In this document: one piece after another, positions 1 through 16,718 of the stretch | Layout: every line of letters begins with the position of its first letter | Position numbering within the stretch: position 1 is the first letter of the stretch | Assembly: GCA_016191115.1 (NCBI GenBank) | Contig: JACPPG010000052.1 | Coordinates: 1 to 64,000, forward strand | Length of the DNA stretch: 64,000 nucleotides | Direction of reading: 5' to 3' | From: Planctomycetia bacterium | Lineage (GTDB): Bacteria; Planctomycetota; Planctomycetia; Pirellulales; JACPPG01 | Notes under the pieces: generated by a model | What the model was told of the DNA's origin: nothing | The model's database searches: none | What the model saw: only the letters and a program-made list of their open reading frames with translations | Program-made: the position numbers and the translations under genes

Positions 1-140
1 TCAAGCTTGCCGGCGGCGCACCGGCGGGAAAGTGGGACAGGCACCGAGACGCAACGTTGGTCTGAAAGGGCTTGCGCTGTTTATGCTCGGAGCCAGTCCC
101 ATTTTCCCGCCTCGCCATTTTGAAAAACAGAATGGCCCTG
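1..140 (-). repeat. MITE-like repeat A, copy 1 (cut by window edge)
   Basis: This is the first copy of a short interspersed element of about 157 bp. In its plus orientation the element begins CAGGGCCATTCTG and ends GAACGGCCCTG. Its two internal arms, GGGAAAATGGGACTGGC and GCCTGTCCCACTTTCCC, can fold into a long hairpin. This copy is in reverse orientation; its inner end is ATGGCCCTG at 132-140, and the other end lies outside the window. It contains no gene. The small open frames seen across it recur in every copy and are not considered coding. Confidence 0.85.
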
Positions 141-264
141 TCTGAGGCATCCTCTCATCGCCCATAGAAATCCTGGAGACGGAAAAAATGCGCGCTCCGA
201 CCAAGCAACGGCCGCGGCAATGGTATCGCCCGCTGGCAGTCTTCGCCGGCCTGGCATTCCTCAT

Positions 265-1896
265 TTAGCGCGGTGCTCCCGCTCTCGGTCGGCCGAGGCT
301 TTCGACGACGTCGATCAGCTTTGGGATATCAATCGGCTTGGCCAGATAGTCATCCATCCCCGAGGCCAGGCACCGCTCCCGGTCGCCGGGCATGGCGTGC
401 GCCGTCACAGCCACGATCGGCGTGCGCGTTGAGCCCGGCAACGCGCGAATCGCCGCCGTCGCTTGAAAGCCGTCCATTTCCGGCATTTGCAGGTCCATGA
501 GAATCACGTCGAACGTGACTTGCGTTGCCCGGTCGACCGCTTCGCGACCATGCTCGGCTACGTCGACCGTATGTCCTCGCGCCGTGAGGATCCGCACGAC
601 CAGGTCGCGATTCGCCGGTTTATCCTCCACGACCAACACCCGCAGTGGTCCCGCGTCGCCGTTCGATCGCCCCCGGTCGAAGGCAGCGTGTGAGTCGTGA
701 GTTTCGGGCACTTCTCGCGGTTGGCCTGGGCCACCCGCGGGTACGAGCGGTAACGTCACGAAAAACGTGCTGCCATGGCCTTGTTGGCTCTGCACTCCCA
801 GCCATCCCCCCATCGCGCGCACCAGGTCGGACACGATCGACAGCCCTAAGCCGATACCTCCCTGGCGCCGCGTGATCGACGCATCGACTTGCATGAACGG
901 AGTGAAAATGCGCTCCTGGTCCGCCGGCGAGATGCCGATGCCCGTGTCGACGACGGAAAACCGCAATTGCGTCGAGTGTCTTTCGATCGATCGTGCGACG
1001 CGGACCGTGACACCGCCGGATTCGGTGAACTTGATGGCATTCGACACGAGGTTGGCCAGCACCTGGCGCAGCCGCAGTGGATCGCCAACGACTTCGTCGG
1101 GCACGTCCGTTGCGATTTCCGACGTTAGCTCGAGACCTTTGTCAACGGCTCGAAAGCGGAAGGTGCGCACAAGCTCTTCGATCAGTTCGCCGAGCGAGAA
1201 GGGGACGCTTTCCAGGTCGAACTTGCCCGCTTCGAGCTTCGAGAAATCGAGGATCTCGTTGAGCAGCTCCAATAGCACGTGGGCATTGGATTTGACCGTT
1301 CCCAGATACTCGTGAACGTCGGGGGGCAGCGATTCGAGCAGCGCCAACTCCGTCATGCCGATAATGGCGTTCATCGGCGTCCGCAGCTCATGGCTGACGT
1401 TGGCCAGGAACTCGCTTTTGGCGCGATTCGCCCGCTCGGCCGCCAGCCGCAGGGCCCGCTCCTCGGCCAAGGCCACGCGTTCGGCCGCCTGCCGCTCGAC
1501 GCGCCGCGTCATGTGGTAGAGTTCCACAAATACGGACACCTTGGCCCGCAGCACCTCGGGCACCACCGGCGTGAGAATGTAGTCGACGGCGCCCAGCGAG
1601 TATCCCCGCACCGCGAACGTGTCGTCGGGGAACGACGTCAGAAAGATGATCGGCGTGTGCTCCGACCGCTTGCGCTGGCGGATCAGCGAGGCGGTCTCAA
1701 AGCCGTCCAGATCGGGCATGTTGATGTCGAGCAAGATGAGCGCGAAATCGCCGGCCAGTAGCGCGCGCAGCGCCTCTGACCCGGAGCGAACCGAGACCAC
1801 CGTCTGGTCCAGGCTCTCCAGAATCGCCTCGATGGCCAGCAGCTTCTCCGGCACGTCGTCGACGACCAGAATGCGGGCTTTATCTAGCTCATCCAT
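265..1896 (-). CDS. Hybrid histidine kinase with N- and C-terminal receivers (REC-HisKA-HATPase-REC)
   Basis: This 543-residue cytosolic protein has four modules. A receiver spans about residues 7-125 with phosphoacceptor D57. A short coiled coil follows. The HisKA domain carries H169 in SHELRTP at about 160-225, and the HATPase domain spans about 270-385. A second receiver at about 415-535 has the [10 protein letters not shown] motif. There are no membrane segments, so input probably comes through the first receiver, as in kinases that act downstream of another kinase. In that receiver the usual Lys-Pro is Thr-Pro (T109, P110). The start codon lies 3 nt after the stop of the HAMP-array kinase, so the two are co-transcribed and probably translationally coupled. 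I infer a phosphorelay from the HAMP kinase to this protein. Confidence 0.9.
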   Translation of the reverse strand: MDELDKARILVVDDVPEKLLAIEAILESLDQTVVSVRSGSEALRALLAGDFALILLDINMPDLDGFETASLIRQRKRSEHTPIIFLTSFPDDTFAVRGYSLGAVDYILTPVVPEVLRAKVSVFVELYHMTRRVERQAAERVALAEERALRLAAERANRAKSEFLANVSHELRTPMNAIIGMTELALLESLPPDVHEYLGTVKSNAHVLLELLNEILDFSKLEAGKFDLESVPFSLGELIEELVRTFRFRAVDKGLELTSEIATDVPDEVVGDPLRLRQVLANLVSNAIKFTESGGVTVRVARSIERHSTQLRFSVVDTGIGISPADQERIFTPFMQVDASITRRQGGIGLGLSIVSDLVRAMGGWLGVQSQQGHGSTFFVTLPLVPAGGPGQPREVPETHDSHAAFDRGRSNGDAGPLRVLVVEDKPANRDLVVRILTARGHTVDVAEHGREAVDRATQVTFDVILMDLQMPEMDGFQATAAIRALPGSTRTPIVAVTAHAMPGDRERCLASGMDDYLAKPIDIPKLIDVVESLGRPRAGAPR

Positions 1897-1899
1897 TCA

Positions 1900-8178
<6,279 letters not shown>

Positions 8179-8485
8179 GTCGGATTCCTTTGTGGGGGGG
8201 CCGGATGCTGGGGCGGTAGCCAGCGTTGCTTCGCTTGCTGCGCCGGACGGCTGACCCGCGCTCCCGGCGCGCTTCTGTAAGTCATGGAATGGAGGCTATA
8301 CGGTCTTGGGAACTGCTGTCTGGTCGCGCGCGGGACGGGACACTGCCCCCTCCTTGCGGTCGCCCGCGAATCGAAGAACTCGATCCTCGTTACCGACAGT
8401 GCCGTCCTTTGCGTTCTGGATGTCTTTCCTAGCCACGATCGGTCGGCGCTTCTCGCTTACAGCGGCGTTGCGGCAATGCCGAAAC
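8179..8485. other. Leader region of the HAMP-kinase operon, no gene seen
   Basis: Between the terminator of the small RNA at 8490-8579 and the kinase start there are about 300 bp with no convincing gene. A 76-residue minus frame here has no family features and no ribosome binding site. I see no sigma-54 -24/-12 motif in this stretch. Confidence 0.4.
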
Positions 8486-8489
8486 GGGA

Positions 8490-8579
8490 ACAAAAAGACC
8501 CCGTCTGTGCGCGCACTACTCGGCACAGCGGGGCACTCATAGCCACGACGACCGGCCCGTCACGAGCCAGTCGGGAACA
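8490..8579 (-). ncRNA. Candidate ~90-nt small RNA or attenuator leader, copy 1
   Basis: A sigma-70-like promoter (TTGACA, 17-nt spacer, TAGAAA) precedes a transcript of about 90 nt. Its first hairpin has arms GACTGGCT and GGCCGGTC around the loop TCGTGACG. A conserved linker GGCTATGAGTGCCCC follows. The transcript ends in an intrinsic terminator with arms around 8500-8535 followed by TCTTTTT. A homologous transcript with the same order of elements lies at 24630-24717, and its first stem covaries. It could be a stand-alone sRNA or an attenuated leader of the downstream kinase operon. I do not recognise a known RNA family. Confidence 0.5.
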
Positions 8580-8585
8580 TTTACA

Positions 8586-8614
8586 TTTCTAGGTCGCGCG
8601 GGGGGGGCTGTCAA
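8586..8614 (-). promoter_or_regulatory. Sigma-70-like promoter of small RNA copy 1
   Basis: On the minus strand TTGACA (8614-8609) and TAGAAA (8591-8586) are separated by 17 nt. The second RNA copy has the same two hexamers and the same spacing. Confidence 0.5.
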
Positions 8615-8730
8615 ACAAGTATCGGACAGTGCGAGTGCATTGCCGGACTAGCAGCGCCCGCAACCTCTTTGGCTGCAAGGCGTTTTGCGGCCGAGTGACA
8701 TGCCCCGCTCCAGGGCCTGCTGGGAGGCTT

Positions 8731-9126
8731 TCAAGTTAGCTTCGGACTGGCAAAGAGGGTCTTGAGAACCTCGGGGGTCACTGGCTTGACCAGGTGGAAG
8801 TCGAAGCCCGCTTCGCGGGTGCGCTGGCGGTCTTCATCGCGGCAATAGCCGGTGATCGCGGCGATCACAGCGCCCCGGCAGCATCCGTCTTGCCGCAACG
8901 CCTCCGCCACCTCGTAGCCGCTAAGGCCCGGGAGGCCCAGGTCGAGAAGCACGACATTGGGTCGGAAAGTCCTCGCCACGCTCACAGCCGCATGGCCTTC
9001 ATGCGCCGTTTGCACGTCGTGGCCAAAAAGCTTCGTCACAAGCAGCGCCATGGTCTTAGCCGAATCGACATTGTCGTCGACGACCAACACACGTTGCTTC
9101 GGCGGGAAGGTGGTCGATGATTCCAT
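8731..9126 (-). CDS. Single-domain response regulator (receiver)
   Basis: This is a 131-residue CheY-like receiver: RVLVVDDN near the N-terminus, phosphoacceptor in LLDLGLPGLSG, and the conserved Lys in HLVKPVTPE. There is no output domain, so it probably shuttles phosphate or binds a partner. I start at MESSTTF because the longer frame, starting at 9246, reads through mobile repeat A and would add about 20 residues found in every copy of that repeat. No strong Shine-Dalgarno sequence is visible at either start. It is closely related to the C-terminal receivers of the two PAS hybrid kinases in this window. Confidence 0.85.
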   Translation of the reverse strand: MESSTTFPPKQRVLVVDDNVDSAKTMALLVTKLFGHDVQTAHEGHAAVSVARTFRPNVVLLDLGLPGLSGYEVAEALRQDGCCRGAVIAAITGYCRDEDRQRTREAGFDFHLVKPVTPEVLKTLFASPKLT

Positions 9127-9176
9127 TAGATTGGGGACCGGTGCGCATGCCCGGGAACAATCCGACCGCCGAATTG

Positions 9177-9334
9177 CCGGGGTCATTCTGTTTTTCAAAA
9201 TGGCGAGGCGGGAAAATGGGACTGGCTCCGAGCATAAACAGCGCAAGTCCTTTCAGACGAACGTTGCGTCTCGGTGCCTGTCCCACTTTCCCGCCGGTGC
9301 CCCGCCGTCCAGCTTAAATCTGCGAATGGCCCTG
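9177..9334 (+). repeat. MITE-like repeat A, copy 2, with 9-bp target duplication
   Basis: This is a complete 158-bp copy. It is flanked by a direct duplication GCCGAATTG at 9168-9176 and 9335-9343, as expected of a transposed element. Its left end is the variant CCGGGGTCATTC. It lies just upstream of the receiver gene and probably separates that gene from its original promoter region. Confidence 0.85.
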
Positions 9335-9446
9335 GCCGAATTGCCGGGGCGCTTGATTCTAGCACGTATCCCACAACGGCCCAAATTTCATTCGCATTCG
9401 TTTCTCGCTGTGAGTTGCTTCGGCGGCGCGTCTTCTCTGTTCCCGG

Positions 9447-9620
9447 CTAGACCAGGGGCCGGCGATTTAGACCACCCGCCAGCAGACTGACAAGGAACAG
9501 CACGAGAAACACGAAGAACAGAATCTTCGCGATGCCCGCGGCTGCAATGTAGACGCCCGTGAAGCCGAACAGCGCGGCAATCATGGCGATCACCAGAAAG
9601 ACGAGAGCGTAGTACAACAT
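9447..9620 (-). CDS. DUF1328/YtjA-type small membrane protein
   Basis: This 57-residue protein is almost wholly hydrophobic, with two predicted membrane helices, a central GFTG turn and a short NRRPLV tail. These fit the DUF1328 (YtjA-like) family, whose members are often stress-induced and of unknown biochemical role. The start at 9620 is set by AAGGAG eight bases upstream; the longer upstream frame has no support. A sigma-54-type promoter (TTGGCACGGCATATGCG) lies about 55-70 nt upstream. It is transcribed divergently from the csbD-like operon, which carries its own sigma-54-type promoter. Confidence 0.8.
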   Translation of the reverse strand: MLYYALVFLVIAMIAALFGFTGVYIAAAGIAKILFFVFLVLFLVSLLAGGLNRRPLV

Positions 9621-9672
9621 AACGGTCTCCTTGGCTTGAAGGGATGTTGAGCGTTCGCCGTTGGCAACCCTC

Positions 9673-9690
9673 ACGCATATGCCGTGCCAA
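9673..9690 (-). promoter_or_regulatory. Sigma-54-type promoter for the DUF1328 gene
   Basis: TTGGCACGGCATATGCG has GG and GC separated by exactly 10 nt, with TGGCAC at -24 and ATGC at -12. The start codon would be about 42 nt from the predicted transcription start. Confidence 0.65.
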
Positions 9691-9974
9691 GGCTTTGCCG
9701 CCCGTTCACTCGGGCTTTGCGCGCCATGAAAGGCCGGCTTCGACAGGCCGAACGAAGTGGACCTGAGGGCACGTTGTCTCAGCACGCCATACTCAACGAG
9801 CGGTGTTGGACTGCTTCAAGGCAACACGGTCGTTCCGGGTCCAATACCTTAGCGGGGGATACGCCTCAGGTTAAAGCCACGCGTTCCGGTGTCAGCGCAA
9901 AGGCAATCGTCCGGTGCCGCGTTTGCACCTTAACCTGTGCCGCATCGTAAAGCGCCCTGTCCATTCGACGTGTG

Positions 9975-9990
9975 TGGCATGCGAAGTGCA
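9975..9990 (+). promoter_or_regulatory. Sigma-54-type promoter for the csbD-like operon
   Basis: TGGCATGCGAAGTGCA keeps the GG-N10-GC spacing of sigma-54 promoters and lies about 90 nt before the csbD-like start. In the 284 bp between the two divergent promoters there is an inverted pair, CAGGTTAA near 9866 and TTAACCTG near 9929, which could be an activator site. Confidence 0.65.
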
Positions 9991-10080
9991 TCTGCGATCG
10001 GCAGTTATTTTGCCAGACGAGGTGCGACCAGTTGTCGCAACAAACGTTGGCGCGAGTAAGGGCATTGGGAAGGAGCGACG

Positions 10081-10500
10081 ATGATCAACGAACAAATGTT
10101 GCAAGGGAATTGGAACCAAATCAAAGGCTCGATTAAGGAGCACTGGGGCACGCTGACCAACGACGATCTGCGAGCGTTTAGCGGCAACGTCGACCAGCTC
10201 GTCGGCGTGATCCAACGCAAGACGGGCGAAACCCGCGAGGCCGTCCGGACGTTCCTCGAAGAGCTAACCGCCGATGGCTCGACTACGGTCGCCAAAGCGG
10301 CCGAGGCGGCGCGCGAGTACGCGAATCGGGCCGCGGAGACGATCCAAGACACATACGAAGACGTGGCCGACCGCGTTCGCAGCGGTTACTCGGACGCCGA
10401 GGCCATGGTCCGCAACAGGCCCGCCGAATCAGTCGCCGTCGCTTTTGGGGCCGGCCTTGTTACCGGTCTGGTCGTGGGGCTCGTCTTGCGAGCGCGATGA
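10081..10500 (+). CDS. CsbD-like stress protein with DUF883-like C-terminus
   Basis: The 139-residue product starts with a CsbD-type segment (MLQGNWNQIKGSIKEHWG, residues 6-23), typical of small stress-induced proteins. An amphipathic, Ala-rich middle follows (about 60-110). It ends with a Gly/Val-rich membrane helix and a Leu-Arg-Ala-Arg tail, as in DUF883/YqjD proteins. This is therefore a CsbD-DUF883 composite that is probably anchored to the membrane at its C-terminus. AAGGAG lies eight bases before the ATG. It is the first gene of a run of at least five short genes behind a sigma-54-type promoter. Its exact function is not known. Confidence 0.85.
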   Translation: MINEQMLQGNWNQIKGSIKEHWGTLTNDDLRAFSGNVDQLVGVIQRKTGETREAVRTFLEELTADGSTTVAKAAEAAREYANRAAETIQDTYEDVADRVRSGYSDAEAMVRNRPAESVAVAFGAGLVTGLVVGLVLRAR

Positions 10501-10532
10501 ACGGCTGACGCAGGACCGAAAAGGAGCGCGTC

Positions 10533-10931
10533 ATGGATGATTCGCAGGAAGCCGGCGAGCTTCGGCGGAACATGGCACAGCTTCGGAACGCACTTGTTAC
10601 GGACGCGGTGCATTGCGCTGCCGGCTGGCGCGCGGCCACGGACTGGCGCCGCAAGATCGGCGCGCATCCCTGGAGTTCGCTGGCGATAGCGGCCGCGGCC
10701 GGCTACGTCGTCGTGCCACGGCGTCGCCCAGCCCGTGACCGAGGTGTATCAGTCGACGCGGTTCGAGCGCCCCACGTGAGTGCGTCGGCCGGATTGACGG
10801 CTACGGTGGGGACAGTGGTGATCCAATTTCTGGTGAGGAGCGCTATAGCCGCCGCATCGCGGTACCTCGGGCAGATGAGGGAATCTCACGCATCGAAAGA
10901 AAAAACGGAGCGGCTGCCTAAGCCGCGTTAA
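10533..10931 (+). CDS. Small membrane-associated protein, DUF883-like
   Basis: This 132-residue protein has an N-terminal helix rich in charged residues. A segment WRRKIGAHPWSSLAIAAAAGYVVVP (about 38-62) follows; it resembles the C-terminal anchor of DUF883/YqjD stress proteins. A second hydrophobic stretch (about 88-110) and a basic tail complete it. AAGGAG precedes the ATG by eight bases. It lies 32 bp after the csbD-like gene and is clearly in the same operon. I cannot name a specific function. Confidence 0.7.
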   Translation: MDDSQEAGELRRNMAQLRNALVTDAVHCAAGWRAATDWRRKIGAHPWSSLAIAAAAGYVVVPRRRPARDRGVSVDAVRAPHVSASAGLTATVGTVVIQFLVRSAIAAASRYLGQMRESHASKEKTERLPKPR

Positions 10932-10939
10932 AACCACAA

Positions 10940-11149
10940 GTGAGTTCGACTCGTATGCGACACCGACTTGCGGCCGATCTGGACGTGCGAGTTCAACCGA
11001 CAACGAGGGCGGCAGACAGGCCGCTCGCCGATCGCCTGGGTGAATGGCGCGAGGTGATCACGGCTTACGTCGGGGAACATCCCAAAACCTCGCTCATAGC
11101 TCTGTTTTCCGTGGGAGCATTCATCGGATGGTGGCTAAAACGCCGGTAA
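10940..11149 (+). CDS. Short DUF883/YqjD-like membrane-anchor protein
   Basis: This 69-residue frame ends in a hydrophobic helix with a GAFIGWWLKRR tail, the same design as the C-terminal anchors of the neighbouring proteins. The start is a GTG at 10940, or an ATG five codons later; neither has a good ribosome binding site. It lies 8 bp after the previous gene, and its end overlaps the start of the next by 22 bp, which supports translation as part of the operon. Confidence 0.6.
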   Translation: MSSTRMRHRLAADLDVRVQPTTRAADRPLADRLGEWREVITAYVGEHPKTSLIALFSVGAFIGWWLKRR

Positions 11150-11589
11150 CTAATGGTCGGAGCGCAGATGACGCTCGTGAGGCGGGTGTCAAATTCCACT
11201 TCACGGCTATGTTGCGCCACGTCGCCACGCTAGCTGAGTTGCAAACCCGGCTAGCCGCAGTCGATGCGCGGGACTTCGTTCGGAGGGCGAAGGTTCCTTG
11301 CGTGGCGGCGCTCGGGGCGGGGATGATTCTCGTTGGGTCCACGTCCGTCGTGTTAGCCGGGCTGGCGTGCGTTTTCGCAGGACGGGCAGGATGGTCGATC
11401 GGCGCGGCGCTCGTTTTGATCGGTGGCATCGCCGTCGCGATTTGCGCTGTCACGCTCCTGTCTGCGGCGCGATCGCTACGATCGGCCGCCGCCACGTTCG
11501 AGCGCTCTCTCGATGAGTGGCGCACGAACGTTTCCTGGCTCGCTGGCTTAGCCAGCCATAAACCCGAATCTCGTCAGGGGCTCGACTAG
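11128..11589 (+). CDS. Phage-holin-like (YqjE-type) membrane protein
   Basis: The product has 153 residues, with two long hydrophobic helices (about 60-85 and 92-115) joined by a short Gly/Arg turn. The layout matches the actinobacteriophage holin/YqjE family, whose chromosomal members travel with yqjD-like stress genes rather than with phage. I chose the ATG at 11128, which overlaps the end of the upstream gene. Starting at 11044 would read out of frame through that gene. The context (CsbD, DUF883-like, YqjE-like) is that of a membrane-stress operon, and no lysis genes are present. Confidence 0.7.
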   Translation: MVAKTPVTNGRSADDAREAGVKFHFTAMLRHVATLAELQTRLAAVDARDFVRRAKVPCVAALGAGMILVGSTSVVLAGLACVFAGRAGWSIGAALVLIGGIAVAICAVTLLSAARSLRSAAATFERSLDEWRTNVSWLAGLASHKPESRQGLD

Positions 11590-11623
11590 TGTGGTTACCA
11601 ATGGTCGTAAGGAGGACCTTCAG

Positions 11624-11812
11624 ATGAACAACCAAAGCAAGACTCGTCATGCGTCGACCGCCCGCCGGCATTCGATTCCCGAGGCTGTGCGTCAGCCGGC
11701 CGACGATTTGGTGGGATATGTCCGGCACTATGCCAAAGAGCGTCCGGAGGTCGTGGCACTGTGGTGCTTCGGAATTGGCTTTGTGCTCGGCTGGAAACTA
11801 AAGCCGTGGTAA
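11624..11812 (+). CDS. Small membrane-anchored protein of the csbD operon
   Basis: This 62-residue protein has a basic N-terminus, a segment PEAVRQPADDLVGYVRHYAK and a single C-terminal helix ending in GWKLKPW. The tail closely resembles the GWWLKRR tail of the gene at 10940, so the two are probably paralogues. AAGGAGG seven bases upstream fixes the start at 11624. No enzymatic motif is visible. Confidence 0.7.
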   Translation: MNNQSKTRHASTARRHSIPEAVRQPADDLVGYVRHYAKERPEVVALWCFGIGFVLGWKLKPW

Positions 11813-11938
11813 ACGCCCGAGGCGCTGCCGGCGGCCCGCGCGGTGGCAGGCGCTTTCGACCTGACAGGCAGTCGGATTGATCAACGTAACCTCGGAGTGA
11901 AGGCCCGGAGCGTACACCGTCCCTGGGAGAGCCAAGCC

Positions 11939-12826
11939 ATGTATCGCCATCTCAAGTTAGCGTTGGCCGCGGGGGGCGTCGCCCTCGCGATTGTTTGTGC
12001 CGCAGTCAACGCCATGCAAAAGGCCGAGGCGCCTGCAAAAAAACCCGGCCCGGCGACACCCCGCAATGAGCAACTGGAAAGCGACTCGGGCAGGATCTTC
12101 CGTGCCGGTGGGCTGCTGGGTCGCGAAGTGCGAACGGCCGACGGCACCTCGGTCGGCAAGGTTGACGACGTGCTCATCGACCTCGACGAAGGCCATCTGG
12201 CGCTAGTGCTCGTCTCGGTAGGCGGCGACGGTAAGGAGCAAAAACGCGTCGGCGTACCGCCGGACGCGTTGGCCCGACTGGGGGTCGACGAAGTGATCGG
12301 CGTGGATGCTTCATCCGACCAATTCAAGGAATTTTCCCGTATCGACGCGGCAAAGCGCTTCACGAGGCAAATGGTGGCGAAGGCATACGCCCAGTTCGAT
12401 CGCGACATCTATTGGGATAGGGAAATCCGAACCGACGACGAGGCCCTGGACCGATTAACCGAGCTGCGAAACACGTCCGTTCGGAATGCGCGCGGCGCTG
12501 GCTTGGGCGCTATCCAGGATTTCGCCATGACCACGCAGGGACGCGTGGCTTATGCCGGCCTGGCCACGACCACTGAGCCGGATCGTTTGTATCCAATCCC
12601 ACTGAGCGCCTTCGTGGTTCCCAACGGCGCGAAGGAGTGGGTCGTGGACTTGCCCAAGGACATCGTTCAAAACACGCCGACGTTCCCCGCGCGCGAGTGG
12701 CCTAAGACGATCGACCGCGGCTGGAGCGAATACGTCCACGTTCAATACGGGCGTTCGCCGTTGGCCGGCGTCAACCGTCAAGTCGCCGAGTCGGCCACCA
12801 GTTCGGACCAGCGCAAGGTGAAATAG
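11939..12826 (+). CDS. Exported PRC-barrel domain protein
   Basis: The 295-residue product begins with a signal-like helix (about 5-22, LALAAGGVALAIVCAAV). A PRC-barrel follows at about 50-120 (GREVRTADGTSVGKVDDVLIDL), then a second, weaker PRC-like half at about 175-250. PRC-barrels bind surfaces of partner proteins and are often found in envelope stress proteins; the ligand here is unknown. The ATG at 11939 is preceded by a weak GGGAGA. It follows the csbD operon by 126 bp with no visible terminator, so it may be part of the same transcription unit. Confidence 0.75.
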   Translation: MYRHLKLALAAGGVALAIVCAAVNAMQKAEAPAKKPGPATPRNEQLESDSGRIFRAGGLLGREVRTADGTSVGKVDDVLIDLDEGHLALVLVSVGGDGKEQKRVGVPPDALARLGVDEVIGVDASSDQFKEFSRIDAAKRFTRQMVAKAYAQFDRDIYWDREIRTDDEALDRLTELRNTSVRNARGAGLGAIQDFAMTTQGRVAYAGLATTTEPDRLYPIPLSAFVVPNGAKEWVVDLPKDIVQNTPTFPAREWPKTIDRGWSEYVHVQYGRSPLAGVNRQVAESATSSDQRKVK

Positions 12827-12864
12827 GCCGGAGTACGGCGTGTCCGGGAAGGGCCTTTGTGGCA

Positions 12865-13257
12865 ATGACTGACTTCTTTCACCGATTCGCTCGCGCCGCG
12901 TCCGACTGCCTCGGTTCGCCCTTCGCCTTTGTCGCGGCGCTGGCAACCGTTCTGGTATGGGCGCTCACGGGGCCCCTGTTCGGGTACTCCGACACCTGGC
13001 AGCTCGTCATCAATACCGGCACGACCATCGTCACGTTCTTGATGGTGTTCTTGATTCAGAACGCCCAGAACCGCGATTCCTTGGCGGTCAATTTGAAGCT
13101 CGACGAGCTGTTGCGGGCCGTCGTGGCTGCTCGCACGGGCCTCGTGGATCTCGAGGATCAATCCAATCAGAACCTCAGCAAGCTGAAAAGAGAGTTTGCC
13201 ACGATCGCCGACTCCGAGGTCGCCGCGTCGCGCGAGCCAGAGCCGCCGGCGACCTGA
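12865..13257 (+). CDS. Low-affinity iron permease family protein
   Basis: This protein of about 130 residues has two membrane helices (about 15-38 and 45-68). The second contains INTGTTIVTFLMVFLIQNAQ, the signature of the low-affinity iron permease family. The family is also found as small stress proteins in bacteria, and iron transport has not been shown for most of them. The C-terminal third is a soluble, partly coiled-coil helix. A GTG at 12859 is an alternative start; GGGAAGGG upstream fits either. Its place beside csbD-like and YqjE-like genes suggests the same stress response. Confidence 0.8.
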   Translation: MTDFFHRFARAASDCLGSPFAFVAALATVLVWALTGPLFGYSDTWQLVINTGTTIVTFLMVFLIQNAQNRDSLAVNLKLDELLRAVVAARTGLVDLEDQSNQNLSKLKREFATIADSEVAASREPEPPAT

Positions 13258-13520
13258 CACGCCCCGGCGGCCGTAGTCGGAGCCCTTTTTGGCGCGGCAG
13301 CGACCCATCGGGCGGTTCGCCGCGCCCAAGGCGGCCTTGCAGGCCGCTTCACTTGGCGCCCCCTCGCCTCTCTCCTGCCCCATACACCCCGCCGCCATTT
13401 CGTGCCGGGTGGATTGTCGCCTCAGGACTGTTCTACTTACTATGGTGACAGGCGTCCCCCCTACGGGCACCCCGCCGAAATCAACACTCTGGCAGACATC
13501 GTCCGAAAGGCAGCACGTGA

Positions 13521-16370
<2,850 letters not shown>

Positions 16371-16455
16371 ACGTCACGCGTTTGGCCGACCGTGCTGTGT
16401 TTCCGGCGGCAACCGGTGTGCACGATCGTCGGCGCTGGCCGGCCCGCGCTAATCT

Positions 16456-16612
16456 CAGGGCCATTCTGTTTTTCAAAATGGCGAGGCGGGAAAATGGGAC
16501 TGGCTCCGAGCATAAACAGCGCAAGTCCTTTCAGACGAACGTTGCGTCTCGGTGCCTGTCCCATTTTCCCGCCGGTGCGCCGCCGGCAAGCTTGAATCTG
16601 TGAACGGCCCTG
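16456..16612 (+). repeat. MITE-like repeat A, copy 3, complete with 10-bp target duplication
   Basis: This is the best-preserved copy (157 bp). It runs from CAGGGCCATTC to GAACGGCCCTG and is flanked by the direct repeat GCGCTAATCT at 16446-16455 and 16613-16622. It defines the ends of the family. It sits between the ethylene-receptor-like kinase and the first NtrC-type regulator, taking up most of the 348-bp gap between them. Confidence 0.9.
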
Positions 16613-16718
16613 GCGCTAATCTGACCTCCCTTTGCAAACCGTTCTCCGCCAGCCACAATGGCCAACACGCGCGTCCTGAGGGAATCCGGACGACGCAGCT
16701 CCGCGGCGGGACTTGCCA

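Noticed and set aside
1..264. An 87-residue minus frame, and similar frames at every repeat A copy
   Set aside because: The same peptide appears at every copy in several genes' flanks and is interrupted by truncations; it is repeat sequence.
9127..9246. Longer N-terminus for the receiver gene at 8731
   Set aside because: It would read through repeat A; the start at 9126 gives a standard receiver length.
11128..11589. Phage remnant because of a holin-like gene
   Set aside because: No other phage gene is near; the YqjE-like family in a csbD/DUF883 operon is a common chromosomal stress arrangement.
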